Below are positions 1-8,946 of a stretch of DNA of 64,000 bases, piece by piece. This stretch comes from Vibrio sp. VB16 (GTDB lineage: Bacteria; Pseudomonadota; Gammaproteobacteria; Enterobacterales; Vibrionaceae). Under the pieces are notes generated by a model that worked only from the letters and a program-made list of their open reading frames with translations, was not told where the DNA came from and did not search any database. The position numbers and the translations under genes are program-made. Location of the stretch: the NCBI RefSeq assembly GCF_015594925.2, contig NZ_CP087591.1:372001-436000 (forward strand). Direction: 5' to 3'. Each line of letters begins with the position of its first letter. Within the stretch, counting starts at the first letter, position 1.

Positions 1-44
1 AGTAATCATAACGACATAAACAAAGACCTAAAGAGAAATCAATA

Positions 45-950
45 GTGGACGTTAGAGTACTAAATACATTTCTAGAGTTGGCTCGTGTCAGGCATTTTGG
101 CCGAGCCGCAGAAAACCTACATATTACCCAGGCAGCTGTTAGTGCAAGAATAAAACAGTTAGAGAGTTACTTTAATACTGTTTTATTCACCAGAGATAGA
201 AACAATATTAAATTAACGTCTTCAGGCGAACGGTTAATTGGTTACGCTGAAGTCATGGTCAAAACCCTTCAACAAGCCAAATATGAGTTATCGCTAGAAA
301 GCTCTAAAGCACTCCAACTTACGATTGGTGGAACACCCAATATTTGGGATGCCTATCTACAAAATTGCCTTAGCATTGTGACCGATGAGTTTCATGGATA
401 TGGTTTTAACGCGGAAGTACTGAGCAGAGATCAGATCAACAGAGGATTAATTGAGCGCACATTAGATATCGCGTTTGCATTCGATCCCCTAAAGGCGGAA
501 GAATTAGAGTGTAAAAAAATCGCTGATCTAACTTTGGTTCTGGTCTCGACCATTCAGTGCGATGTCGAGAACGCGCTTGCCGAAAGATACGTATACGTAG
601 ATTGGGGTACCGCTTTCTCTTCCGAGCATGCTGATAGGCATCCTCAGATAAATGCCCCCTACCTAAGAACATCTACAGGCAGAATCGCGTTAGATTTCAT
701 TTTAGAAAAAGGTGGCAGTGCCTATTTACCAGCATCGGTTGTTGAACCTTTTTTAAATTCTGGACAGTTGCTGTTGGTAGAAAATAGCTTAAATTGGGAT
801 AGACCGTTATACCTAAGCTATAGAAAGAAAAGTACCTCTTTAGAAGCCATTATTGCTGTCGAAAAGCTTATTCATAAGATTGAGCCTTCCACGGCATATA
901 GTTTGGTTCAGGCCGGAGAGGCCGAAAATATGGAAGTTCAGAGCGAATAA
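45..950 (+). CDS. hdfR: LysR-family transcriptional regulator, HdfR-like
   Basis: This 301-residue LysR-type regulator has an N-terminal winged helix-turn-helix (about residues 1-60, with FGRAAENLHITQAAVSARIKQLE as the recognition region) followed by a substrate-binding-type effector domain. The N-terminus closely resembles HdfR, the repressor of flhDC in enterobacteria. MaoP, the usual chromosomal partner of hdfR, lies about 1.1 kb downstream, which supports the name. Translation starts at a GTG preceded by AAAGAGA. The arrangement differs from E. coli, where hdfR and maoP are adjacent and divergent; here they share a strand and an mscS gene sits between them. The flagellar role is family knowledge, not shown by this sequence. 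Confidence 0.8.
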   Translation: MDVRVLNTFLELARVRHFGRAAENLHITQAAVSARIKQLESYFNTVLFTRDRNNIKLTSSGERLIGYAEVMVKTLQQAKYELSLESSKALQLTIGGTPNIWDAYLQNCLSIVTDEFHGYGFNAEVLSRDQINRGLIERTLDIAFAFDPLKAEELECKKIADLTLVLVSTIQCDVENALAERYVYVDWGTAFSSEHADRHPQINAPYLRTSTGRIALDFILEKGGSAYLPASVVEPFLNSGQLLLVENSLNWDRPLYLSYRKKSTSLEAIIAVEKLIHKIEPSTAYSLVQAGEAENMEVQSE

Positions 951-961
951 TTCATCGCTCT
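940..961. terminator. Small hairpin between convergent hdfR and mscS genes
   Basis: Seven-base arms AGAGCGA and TCGCTCT flank an 8-nt loop that holds the hdfR stop codon. The next gene converges with only a 22-bp gap. No clear T tract follows, so termination here is plausible but weak. Confidence 0.35.
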
Positions 962-972
962 ATCTATTGATT

Positions 973-1809
973 TTAGACGACTTTCAATTTTTCATACCAG
1001 AGTGCCATAAAGCGCTCAGTTATTTTTTGTTCCAATGAATGTGCTTCTTCCGTTGGGCAAAAAATAGTAATTGAGATCACTTGATTAGCCACATCGGTTG
1101 TATGAATATAAATAAACGGTTCAATTGATGTCGCTTCAATCTCTAATCGCTTGCTGATTAAATTAGAGTAACGAGAAGCAACGTCTTGAAATGGGCTTAT
1201 TAATTCTGCAATAGTTTCCATAATTGGTGTTTTAAGTTCGAATAAATTAACATTATTTTCACGTACTATGGAAAAACTGTGCATTACATACCTACGCATG
1301 AAGTTCAGGTTAACGACTGGCTGGATGAGTAAAACGCTATTCATTACCGTAATAGACTTACCTGTATATGTGTAGCCGTTTTCCAAATCCACCTCTAATA
1401 ACCGGAATTTTATCCAATCGATATCAGACACCTCACCACAATGGCCGTTCACTTCGATCCAATCCCCTACTCTAAATGGACGGTTTGTCACCCATGAAAA
1501 GAAACCCAGAAAACACTGCAACAACTCTTTCGTGGCAATGACAATTGCCACAGTGAATGCCGCGACAGAAATTGCAAAATTCTGTAGTTCAGAAAGCCAA
1601 ACAACCGCTACGCCAATAACCAAACCAAGGTTACTCAAGTTTCTGGCAACACTGATCCAGTTTTTATGCCTCTCTTGTAAAGGACTATTGCGGTGTCGAA
1701 TAGCCGCAATCCAGAGGTATTTTAGTGACCACACGCTAAATATCAAAACGATTGTAATAATCATTTTTGGCGGCATAGGGATTTCGGATATCAGCATTTT
1801 CAAGCTCAA
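973..1809 (-). CDS. MscS-family small-conductance mechanosensitive channel
   Basis: This 278-residue membrane protein belongs to the MscS family. It has an N-terminal hydrophobic helix (about residues 13-35), two more helices (about 55-75 and 78-105) forming the pore region, then the beta domain with the signature RPFRVGDWIEVNGHCGEVSDI (about 114-135). A cytoplasmic alpha-beta region follows. Channels of this family open on membrane tension to release solutes during osmotic downshock. It is near the length of minimal MscS (286 in E. coli), but the pore helix is not the Ala/Gly-rich E. coli type, so it is a divergent paralogue. It is a single gene convergent with hdfR. Confidence 0.85.
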   Translation of the reverse strand: MSLKMLISEIPMPPKMIITIVLIFSVWSLKYLWIAAIRHRNSPLQERHKNWISVARNLSNLGLVIGVAVVWLSELQNFAISVAAFTVAIVIATKELLQCFLGFFSWVTNRPFRVGDWIEVNGHCGEVSDIDWIKFRLLEVDLENGYTYTGKSITVMNSVLLIQPVVNLNFMRRYVMHSFSIVRENNVNLFELKTPIMETIAELISPFQDVASRYSNLISKRLEIEATSIEPFIYIHTTDVANQVISITIFCPTEEAHSLEQKITERFMALWYEKLKVV

Positions 1810-2069
1810 AATATTAGGTTAATAAATACAGTACGTAAACGCCGTGATTATAATTAAACAACTCGCATTGTCATCATAAAAAACCTGTATTTTCAATGTT
1901 ATAAGTGAAAATATTTCTATTGAAACGATTGAAATAATTTGTCAATCATCACCCAGATTGATGACAAAAAGTTTTTGTCGTCATGAGTTAAATTATTTGC
2001 TTTATTTTTATTGAGAGACGAAATATCGTTCACTCAACAGCACTGATTTACGCTTTCAAGGGCAAATAA

Positions 2070-2429
2070 ATGATTGATACTGAAATTAGAATTGGAGAGA
2101 AACGTTTTTATGATAACAATGTATTTTCTCGTGGATTTGGTAAGTCTGGGGACTTCACTGTGGAGGAAGATTATCTTCTTAGTTCATATGGTCAAACATT
2201 GCTTGCATTAGAAGAAAGTGATATTTCACCCATAAACTCCGAAGAAAGACATTTCATTAAGGTATTGCAGAATCCTGGCAAAGCAAAGACGAAACTGGAA
2301 AGAACATGGCTCAAGTACATTAGACTGGCAAGAGGAAGGAAAAACTTTCATACCTTGAATGGCAGAAGCAAACACTATGAAATATACGAAAAAAGTTATT
2401 CCGATGACTTGGAACAAACCTATGAATAA
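2070..2429 (+). CDS. maoP: MaoP (YifE, DUF413) macrodomain Ori organisation protein
   Basis: This 119-residue protein matches the DUF413/MaoP family. The N-terminal block RFYDNNVFSRGFGKSGDFT and the C-terminal block ERTWLKYIRLARGRKNFHTL align with E. coli YifE (112 aa). In E. coli MaoP acts with the maoS DNA site to organise the Ori macrodomain. The start follows CAAGGGCAAATAA, a reasonable ribosome-binding site. About 260 bp of AT-rich sequence precedes it. That stretch has an imperfect inverted repeat around 1940-1970 (TTTGTCAATCA and GATTGATGACAAA), but I cannot say whether a maoS-like site is present. Confidence 0.85.
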   Translation: MIDTEIRIGEKRFYDNNVFSRGFGKSGDFTVEEDYLLSSYGQTLLALEESDISPINSEERHFIKVLQNPGKAKTKLERTWLKYIRLARGRKNFHTLNGRSKHYEIYEKSYSDDLEQTYE

Positions 2430-2478
2430 TATGACCCAATTTGTACATAAAATGCGGTATTGAAGAACAAAATAATTA

Positions 2479-2512
2479 GAGCGCATAGGGCTAACCGATA
2501 ACCAATGCGCTC
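2479..2512. terminator. Hairpin between convergent maoP and the 2517-3026 gene
   Basis: Arms GAGCGCAT (2479-2486) and ATGCGCTC (2505-2512) form an 8-bp GC-rich stem between two convergent genes, 5 bp from the stop of the minus-strand gene. It is positioned as a bidirectional terminator, although no strong T tract follows. Confidence 0.45.
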
Positions 2513-2516
2513 ACAA

Positions 2517-3026
2517 TTAATAACTAAAAACGACCCCTGTAGAAATTGTTGCCGTAAGAGAATTGGGTAAAAACGTTTTGTCTTTATCAATATAATTGAA
2601 ATCTGCTCCGGCTCTAAAACCAATATTGTCCGTCACCGCGATTACCCATGACGCCGAAAAACTACCTCCTTGGCCTTCTAAAGCGCGGGTTGAGCCGCCT
2701 ACATATTTTCGATTCCCTTTGTACTTGGCTGCACCAACTTCAAGTTGCAGTGACATTTTTGGTACATTAACCAATTGATATTGGCCACCCAGCCGATAAG
2801 TCTGTATTTGGTCTTCATCAATAGACAAAAACTCGGCGTATATGTCGCTGTATGAAAAGTAGATTGCGTCGAAACCCAAGCTATCAGATAAACCCAGTTG
2901 TAATCCACCTCCAGAAATACCTGCCCCAATATATGGCCCAAACTTAATCTCTGGGGAAATATGCAATGTATTAGCGGATATATTACTCGCACTAACAAGT
3001 AATATTAAAAACAGTATTTTTCTCAT
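2517..3026 (-). CDS. Putative small outer-membrane beta-barrel protein
   Basis: This 169-residue protein begins with a clear signal peptide (MRKILFLILLVSASNISA, likely cleaved after residue 18). The rest shows alternating hydrophobic and polar strands rich in Gly, Tyr and Ser (GPYIGAGISGGGLQLGLSDS, YRLGGQYQLV, FRAGADFNYI). It ends in an aromatic residue (VVFSY), typical of 8-stranded outer-membrane barrels. I do not recognise a named family. It sits upstream of another envelope gene on the same strand, with about 100 bp between them. Confidence 0.6.
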   Translation of the reverse strand: MRKILFLILLVSASNISANTLHISPEIKFGPYIGAGISGGGLQLGLSDSLGFDAIYFSYSDIYAEFLSIDEDQIQTYRLGGQYQLVNVPKMSLQLEVGAAKYKGNRKYVGGSTRALEGQGGSFSASWVIAVTDNIGFRAGADFNYIDKDKTFLPNSLTATISTGVVFSY

Positions 3027-3131
3027 TCTTTCACATTCAGAGTAATAAATAAAAATCCGTTCAGTGCGAGTATTGAATATTCTTTACATCGCCTTTAAGG
3101 GACTAAGCCGTCCTTGGCCAGCCTTAGTGTG

Positions 3132-3722
3132 CTAGTTAAATGTGTATTGAACACCAACGCCGCCTGCCACGTCGGATGACGAATGTTTACCCTTAGTTTC
3201 ATAGTGGAAAGTACCTGAAACACTTAATTTCTCGTTAATTCCGTATGCACCACCTATGGCTAGAGCTTCTTTAGAACCAGCAAAACCAACGCCGGTGCCG
3301 ATAGCAAACTCACCATTGGTAACAAATGGGCGGGCATTCGTTACCGCATGCAAGCTTGCGCGAACGCCATCCATCTGCTCTGATTGCTCTTCTAGTTGGT
3401 TTGCCATTCTTTCGAAATCCAATTCAAGAGAGGAAATACGCTGACCATCTGATATGGATGGCATTTGAGGTTCATAAGGAAGACCAAATTCTGGGTCGGT
3501 AGGCTGTATTCTATCTGGTGTTGAATCTTTCTCTGGTCGATCAGGCACGCTATCAACAGGCGGTTGTGTTGGCACTTGAGGTTGAGGACGTTCTGCAATG
3601 CCGGGAATACTGTTGTCTATACTTGGCTTATCGTTCCAGATCGGGTTTTCAATTTGAACACCTGCAAAAGCTTGGGCAGAAAAAACTGAAATAAGAGAAA
3701 GAGTGATGATTGATTTGTTCAT
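3132..3722 (-). CDS. Short YadA-type anchor protein with Pro-rich segment and coiled coil
   Basis: The chosen start at 3722 (MNKSIITLSLISVFSAQAFA) has a TAGGTG ribosome-binding site and gives a proper signal peptide; an in-frame Met 16 codons upstream lacks both. The mature 196-residue protein has a Pro/Asp/Gln-rich linker (about 25-95), a short coiled coil (ISSLELDFERMANQLEEQSEQ, about 95-125), and a C-terminal segment like the YadA membrane anchor (LAIGGAYGINEKLSVSGTFHYE, ending in VGVQYTFN). YadA anchors trimerise to form a 12-stranded barrel. There is no long passenger or head domain, so this is not an obvious adhesin. Its function is unknown. Confidence 0.7.
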   Translation of the reverse strand: MNKSIITLSLISVFSAQAFAGVQIENPIWNDKPSIDNSIPGIAERPQPQVPTQPPVDSVPDRPEKDSTPDRIQPTDPEFGLPYEPQMPSISDGQRISSLELDFERMANQLEEQSEQMDGVRASLHAVTNARPFVTNGEFAIGTGVGFAGSKEALAIGGAYGINEKLSVSGTFHYETKGKHSSSDVAGGVGVQYTFN

Positions 3723-3879
3723 TTGCACACCTAAAATATTTAATAATAAAAATCCTTCTGTTGGCAACATCTATTGCGTTCAACTTCTTGTCGATGGCCA
3801 GAATATTATTGAAAATTAGGTGTGCGGACTAAACGTTATTCCTTATATTGGTAATAAGCAACGCTTATCAAGCTTAACG

Positions 3880-4818
3880 TTATTTGCTAGAACGACTGAC
3901 GAGTTGTTCTTGTATTACTGCCGATATCAGGTTGTGTAGCCAGTTAAACATGGCTGTATTTCTATGTCGGCTGTGACAATAACTATATACGTCAATCATG
4001 TAACCTTTTCCCTCAATATTAATATCCAAAGCACGTAAATTGGGATACAAATGAATAGGAAAAAGATTCGTGTGGGGTAGATACATATCGGTATGTTGAA
4101 TAATATCAATGAGTGCCATCATGATTTCAGAGCGAAATCCTACTTTGGATTCAAATCCGTACTGCTGCATGATATCAGCTGCAATACTGAAGTTTTCATT
4201 GAAGCCAGGTGAAACCATTGACGCAATTTCATAGCCGGCATAGTCTGCAGGAGTGGTCAGAGTTTTCTTTATTGGATGTTCATTTCGCACGATGACTTGT
4301 CCGTTTAAACTCACAAGCTTCTTGGCGTATACCTCAGATGGCGTTTCTATTTCATAGCTTATCGCTAAGTAAACATTGTCTCTCTTTAGGTCCTCTATCG
4401 TACTGCCAGACCAACTCACTAAATCAATGATGGCATTGGGCGCTGCTTTTTTGAAGGCTTGGTAAAGCGAACCGGACAGGCTCGCGAGCACCACTGGAGA
4501 AAGGGCAATTTTTACTGATTTTTCCAATGTCTCCGGGGAAAATTCTAAGTGGTTATTAACGCTATTAGCGAGACCATACATGTGGGGAGATATAGAGGTT
4601 GCGAGTGCCTCGGCAAACGGAGTGGCTTGTAGCCCTTTCTGTACTTTTACAAACAGTTCATCATCAAAATGGTGTCTAAGCTTTGCAAGCGATTGACTAA
4701 TAGCAGGTTGAGACACAAAAAGCCGCTCTGATGCTTTTCTCATATTTAGCTCTTGAGAAAGTATCAAAAAGGTCCTTAATAAATTAAGGTCTAAGTTAGT
4801 GAATAAGTCTTTTTTCAT
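3880..4818 (-). CDS. LysR-family transcriptional regulator
   Basis: This LysR-type regulator is 312 residues from the Met at 4818; a Met three codons upstream is possible. The helix-turn-helix spans about residues 5-65 (DLNLLRTFLILSQELNMRKASERLFVSQPAISQSLAKLRHHFDDELF). A PBP2-like effector domain follows. The N-terminus is of the LeuO/NodD-like subgroup, but I cannot assign a target. It is transcribed away from a RIO-kinase gene across a 470-bp intergenic region where it may act. A near-palindrome, ATTCATGGCATGAAT, occurs there at about 5072-5086. Confidence 0.8.
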   Translation of the reverse strand: MKKDLFTNLDLNLLRTFLILSQELNMRKASERLFVSQPAISQSLAKLRHHFDDELFVKVQKGLQATPFAEALATSISPHMYGLANSVNNHLEFSPETLEKSVKIALSPVVLASLSGSLYQAFKKAAPNAIIDLVSWSGSTIEDLKRDNVYLAISYEIETPSEVYAKKLVSLNGQVIVRNEHPIKKTLTTPADYAGYEIASMVSPGFNENFSIAADIMQQYGFESKVGFRSEIMMALIDIIQHTDMYLPHTNLFPIHLYPNLRALDINIEGKGYMIDVYSYCHSRHRNTAMFNWLHNLISAVIQEQLVSRSSK

Positions 4819-5288
4819 ACCGACCATTTAGCGCTAAACACAGGTATTCTCAGTCTATTCGAGTTTCCAATAAGAAGACAGCCATTACGACAAAATTGGG
4901 CACTTAATATGAACGTATCGTAACGTTAATAAGACCTTCGTTTATCTGAAGGCTCCCTTTCCGACAAACACCAATTTTGACCACTATTATTAATAATGTT
5001 CAAGTAGAATATTGTTCACAAAACACGTCAGAAAAAACGCTTCGCTGCGTAAAATATCATTAATTCATGGCATGAATAGGTGAGCGATGTATTCGATTGC
5101 ATTGCACGACTCAGAACTCAAATGACAAAATGAGACGAATAATCACTAGCCTACTAATAATGATTCTCTTATTAAGCAAAATACGATTTGGTTGTTTTTT
5201 CGCCGAAATGTCATAAAAACAATGATAAATTGACTCCGTTTGCCAGCTTAATATTACATCCATTGGCTAACTAAGGTATAACGAAGCT
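4819..5288. other. 470-bp divergent intergenic region
   Basis: No ORF of note lies between the LysR gene and the RIO kinase. Visible elements are a CCTTC/GAAGG hairpin at 4935-4952, the near-palindrome ATTCATGGCATGAAT at about 5072-5086, and AT-rich promoter-like sequence close to the kinase. No RNA gene is recognisable. Confidence 0.5.
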
Positions 5289-6179
5289 ATGAAAATACCT
5301 AAGAGAATACAACCTCTCGTTGACGATGGCTTGGTCGACGAGGTGAAGAGCCAATTAATGAGTGGCAAAGAGGCTTCTGTGTACATTGTGCGCTGTGGCG
5401 ATATGATCCGTTGTGCCAAAGTGTACAAGGAAGCGAATCAACGCAGTTTTAAGCAAGCTGTCTCCTATAGAGAGGGCCGTAAAGTCCGCAATAGCCGTCG
5501 AGCTCGAGCCATGGAAAAAGGCTCGGGGTTTGGTCGTGAACAGCAAGAAAAAGTATGGCAAAGCGCCGAAGTCGACGCATTGTATAAACTCGCTGCCGCA
5601 GGCGTTAGAGTGCCAGAACCTTATGGTTGCTTTGATGGGGTTTTGCTTATGGAATTGGTCACAGATGACGACGGGTACGTTGCCCCAAGGCTAAACGATG
5701 TCACCATGTCTGCTGAGCAAGCGATTGAAGACCATCTCGTCATGATGTCTTACGTGGTTAAGATGCTTTGCGTGGGATTAATCCATGGTGACTTATCCGA
5801 GTTTAATGTGCTGGTCGACGAATATGGTCCTGTGATTATTGATCTACCGCAAGCCGTAGACGCCTCCGCCAATAACAACGCAGAGTGGATGCTAGAGCGT
5901 GACATTAACAATATTCGTGATTACTACGGCCAATACGCTCCAGAGATACTGACCACCAGTTATGCCAAAGAGATTTGGGCTCTATTTGAGAAAGGCGAAC
6001 TCACGCCGGATCGTGAGCTAACTGGTACATTTACGGAAAGTGATATCGATGCTGATATTACCGTAATTATGCAAGAAATTGATGCTGCCAGAAACGAAGA
6101 GCGATACAAGCGAGAGCGCTTAAAAGAGGCGAAGGAAGGTGTCGACGAAAGTAAATTTAATTGGACTGATGGCGATTAA
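5289..6179 (+). CDS. RIO1-type serine protein kinase
   Basis: This 296-residue RIO-family kinase has a P-loop-like segment MSGKEASVYIV (about 24-34), ATP-binding Lys44 in CAKVYK, the catalytic loop HGDLSEFNVL (His166-Gly-Asp168, Asn173) and the metal-binding Asp185 in IIDLPQ. All key catalytic residues are present. Bacterial RIO kinases (the PA4780/RIO1-like group) are poorly characterised and their substrates are unknown. The charged C-terminal tail, rich in Glu, Arg and Lys, resembles that group. A 21-bp gap separates it from the downstream lipoprotein gene, so the two may be co-transcribed. Confidence 0.9.
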   Translation: MKIPKRIQPLVDDGLVDEVKSQLMSGKEASVYIVRCGDMIRCAKVYKEANQRSFKQAVSYREGRKVRNSRRARAMEKGSGFGREQQEKVWQSAEVDALYKLAAAGVRVPEPYGCFDGVLLMELVTDDDGYVAPRLNDVTMSAEQAIEDHLVMMSYVVKMLCVGLIHGDLSEFNVLVDEYGPVIIDLPQAVDASANNNAEWMLERDINNIRDYYGQYAPEILTTSYAKEIWALFEKGELTPDRELTGTFTESDIDADITVIMQEIDAARNEERYKRERLKEAKEGVDESKFNWTDGD

Positions 6180-6200
6180 GATATCGCGAAGGCAAACAAA

Positions 6201-6650
6201 ATGAACATTCAGATAGCCGTTGTTCTAATAAGCATAACCCTGTTATTTGGATGCTCAAGCACTACACCTTTACTAGGTATAAATGAGGGCAAGCTCGCGC
6301 CTTGCCCTAACACACCAAACTGCCTAAATAGCCAAGTCAGTGGCGACGACACACATCAGGTTGAGTCCATTGTTTACTCAGGAACGTTGTCTGACGCACA
6401 TACTGCTCTTGTCCAGATAATTGAATCGGAAGGCAATGCAAAAACCATAGAAAGTGAAGGCAATTACATCCATGTAGAATACACCTCCACTTTCTTTCAA
6501 TTTGTTGATGACGTAGAGTTTTACTTTGTAGAAGAGCGTCCTGACAAGACACAGATACACATTCGATCTGCATCCCGAATTGGACGCTCAGATTTTGGAG
6601 TAAATCGAACGCGTATAGAGCGTATTCGAGGCAAGTTCGATTCACTATAA
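6201..6650 (+). CDS. DUF1499-family lipoprotein
   Basis: This 149-residue protein has a lipoprotein signal peptide with lipobox LLFGC (lipidated Cys at residue 18). A DUF1499 domain follows, recognisable by CPNTPNCLNSQ, then a Thr/Val-rich core with EYTSTFFQFVDDVEFYF and the terminal IRSASRIGRSDFGVNRTRIERIR. DUF1499 proteins are widespread and their biochemical function is not established. It lies just downstream of the RIO kinase. Its last 6 bp overlap the convergent ldhA gene. Confidence 0.85.
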   Translation: MNIQIAVVLISITLLFGCSSTTPLLGINEGKLAPCPNTPNCLNSQVSGDDTHQVESIVYSGTLSDAHTALVQIIESEGNAKTIESEGNYIHVEYTSTFFQFVDDVEFYFVEERPDKTQIHIRSASRIGRSDFGVNRTRIERIRGKFDSL

Positions 6651-7634
6651 AAAATTGTTGTTTGTCTTATTGGAATCAAGCGATCGGATATTGTCTAACG
6701 TCGTTTCCGCAATATTTTGTAAAGCATCTTCCGTCAAAAAACCTTGATGTCCAGTAAATATGACATTATGACAAGCAGATAATCGACGGAATACATCATC
6801 CACGATAACGTCATTCGATTTATCCTGAAAAAACAGATCCTTTTCATTATCGTAAACGTCCAGACCTAACGCCCCTATTTTACCAACTTTCAAAGCTTCA
6901 ATTGCGGCAGATGAATCCAACAACTCTCCTCTACTGGTATTGATTATCATGACGCCGTCGCGCATCTTTTGAAATGCTTCGCCATCTAAAAGATGATAAT
7001 TTTCTTTTGTCATAGGGCAATGCAAAGAGATGATATTGGCCTCTTTAAAAATCTCGTCCAGCGTACAGTAGCGAGCGCCCAGCATTATAGCCTCATCATT
7101 TGGGTAAGGGTCGTAACACAATATATCCATTCCTAATCCGTTCAGAATTCTCATCGTTGCTAACCCAATCTTTCCTGACCCTATAATACCTGCCGTTTTC
7201 CCATGAAAATTAAAGCCAACCAGTCCCTCAAGTGAAAAGTTCGCATCTCGTGTTCTCTGATAAGCTTTGTGAAAGCGCCGATTTAACGTCATCATAAGGC
7301 CCACGGCATGCTCAGCAATTGACTCTGGTGAATAAGCTGGAACACGTGCAATTTTCATATCGATGCTCTTCGCCGCCTCTGCATCTACATTATCGAAACC
7401 AGCACACCTTAGAGCCACCAATCGAACACCTTCTTGGATAAGCCTTTCGAGCACTGGTCGCGATAGATCATCGTTGACAAATGCGACGACGACTTCGCAA
7501 CCTTTCGCTAAGGCGGCCGTTTTAGTGGTCAACCTAAAGTCATAAAAATGAAATACAAACTCATCTTTATCGTTTAACAGTTCAAAGGATTTTTCGTCAT
7601 AAGATTTACTACTAAAAAAGGCTATATGTTTCAT
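6645..7634 (-). CDS. ldhA: D-lactate dehydrogenase, fermentative (2-hydroxyacid dehydrogenase)
   Basis: This is a D-isomer-specific 2-hydroxyacid dehydrogenase of 330 residues, the length of E. coli LdhA (329). The start at 7634 (MKHIAFFSSKSYD) is preceded by GGGGAA; a longer frame beginning 46 codons upstream is not homologous and is rejected. The Rossmann motif GIIGSGKIG lies at about 149-157. The catalytic Arg, Glu and His motifs NTSRGELLD and TGHQGFLTEDAL are intact. It reduces pyruvate to D-lactate with NADH during fermentation, in keeping with the anaerobic theme of the window. Confidence 0.9.
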   Translation of the reverse strand: MKHIAFFSSKSYDEKSFELLNDKDEFVFHFYDFRLTTKTAALAKGCEVVVAFVNDDLSRPVLERLIQEGVRLVALRCAGFDNVDAEAAKSIDMKIARVPAYSPESIAEHAVGLMMTLNRRFHKAYQRTRDANFSLEGLVGFNFHGKTAGIIGSGKIGLATMRILNGLGMDILCYDPYPNDEAIMLGARYCTLDEIFKEANIISLHCPMTKENYHLLDGEAFQKMRDGVMIINTSRGELLDSSAAIEALKVGKIGALGLDVYDNEKDLFFQDKSNDVIVDDVFRRLSACHNVIFTGHQGFLTEDALQNIAETTLDNIRSLDSNKTNNNFL

Positions 7635-7980
7635 GTTTTTCCCCAAATCTACACTGAAAGCTGCGCATATCCACACAATACTCGATGAGTTCATTCGATT
7701 AGCGTTACGTTCACAGTACCCCATCAGAATGTCGGGTGCAAAGGTTCTCATTACACGCCAAAGTACGACCATTTCCGAATCGTCACCGCAATTAAATCCA
7801 TTTAACTCAATTCACTAAAAGCCATGTATTATCAGGCTTATACAACGTTTTGTTGCTGAACCGTAAAAGACAATCGACCAATAAAATCGACAAGATCACA
7901 CTTTGATTGTGGGAAAAATTGTTTCCCTTGCTCCCACTAAATAGAAGCGTGACAATCCGCTCCATAAGAGAAAAGGAATA
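7635..7980. promoter_or_regulatory. 346-bp divergent ldhA/rpiR-like intergenic region
   Basis: This is non-coding sequence between divergent genes. It contains the inverted repeat GTGGGA (7909-7914) and TCCCAC (7932-7937) upstream of the RpiR-family gene, a possible operator. I see no RNA gene. Confidence 0.4.
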
Positions 7981-8835
7981 ATGATGGATAGGCAAGAATT
8001 TATTAGATCAGTCAATACAATTGATAACTTGACTGAATCAGACAACAGAATTATTGAGCACTTTATTGCCCAATTCGAAATGCTACCTTTTGCCAAAATA
8101 AATGACCTATGCCATCAGATTGGAATTGGAAAGGCAACACTTGGTCGATTTTTACAGCGCCTTGGGTTCCATGGTTTTCTGGATTTTAAAAAAGCGGTTT
8201 CGAATGATTTAATTATTGAATTAAGTACTCCAGTAGATCGCTGTAATAACACAAAAAGAAATGACTCTACATCTCAATTAATTAAAGAACATCAAAAAGA
8301 AATACTGGATAATATTGAAAAAACTTATCAATCACTCGATGCCTTAAATATAGATAAAGCCACAGATCTTATTCTCAATCCACAAGGCAAACTTTATGTC
8401 ATTGGAAGCGCATCCGCTGAAGCATTAGCCAATTATTTTTATTTATTAGCACGTTATCTAAGAAGAGACGTTATTTTGCTCAACGCGGACTCGTCTACAT
8501 TGCCACACCAACTTGTCGACATTAACGAGGATGATACGCTGCTAGCCATGTCTTATCACCGATTTTCAAGTACGACGGTTAAGGTTGTTCGTTGGTTTAG
8601 TCAGGTTGGTGGTAAAACCGTTGTTATGACCGATCAAGAGGTTAACCCTTTTGTATCTTATAGCGATATTCAAATCGTCGTTGCGAGCGAAAGTAGTACT
8701 ATATTCAATAATCGTTCGGCAGGGCTTTCCATTATCGAGCTATTGATTAAATGCATGTCTAATCGTACAAATAACAAACAAAGATTTGATAAAATGGAAG
8801 ACATTTTTAAAGAATTTAAAATATTTAAGAATTAA
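7981..8835 (+). CDS. MurR/RpiR-family transcriptional regulator
   Basis: This 284-residue regulator has an N-terminal RpiR-type helix-turn-helix (about 25-80, with KINDLCHQIGIGKATLGRFLQRLGFHGFLDFKKAV). A C-terminal SIS phosphosugar-binding domain follows (about 130-260, with KLYVIGSASAEALANYFYLLARYL and DDTLLAMSYHRFSSTTVKVV). Starts at 7981 and 7984 (MM) are equivalent. It lies about 110 bp upstream of the dcuC-pepT-pepE unit on the same strand and probably controls it. A SIS domain suggests a sugar-phosphate-like or other small phosphorylated effector. The actual ligand is unknown. Confidence 0.85.
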   Translation: MMDRQEFIRSVNTIDNLTESDNRIIEHFIAQFEMLPFAKINDLCHQIGIGKATLGRFLQRLGFHGFLDFKKAVSNDLIIELSTPVDRCNNTKRNDSTSQLIKEHQKEILDNIEKTYQSLDALNIDKATDLILNPQGKLYVIGSASAEALANYFYLLARYLRRDVILLNADSSTLPHQLVDINEDDTLLAMSYHRFSSTTVKVVRWFSQVGGKTVVMTDQEVNPFVSYSDIQIVVASESSTIFNNRSAGLSIIELLIKCMSNRTNNKQRFDKMEDIFKEFKIFKN

Positions 8836-8946
8836 CACTTAACTTAATCACGTTTATACAATCGAATTATATTCATTTAATTTGAGGGATAAACACATTC
8901 AAAATTAAGTTGACAGACAAAATTAATTAATTACAAGGATAGAAAA

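Noticed and set aside
5355..5561. Minus-strand frames inside the RIO kinase and other well-supported genes
   Set aside because: They are shadows of real coding sequence with no independent support.
7635..7772. N-terminal extension of the D-lactate dehydrogenase frame
   Set aside because: Not homologous to LdhA; the ATG at 7634 has a ribosome-binding site and gives the family length.
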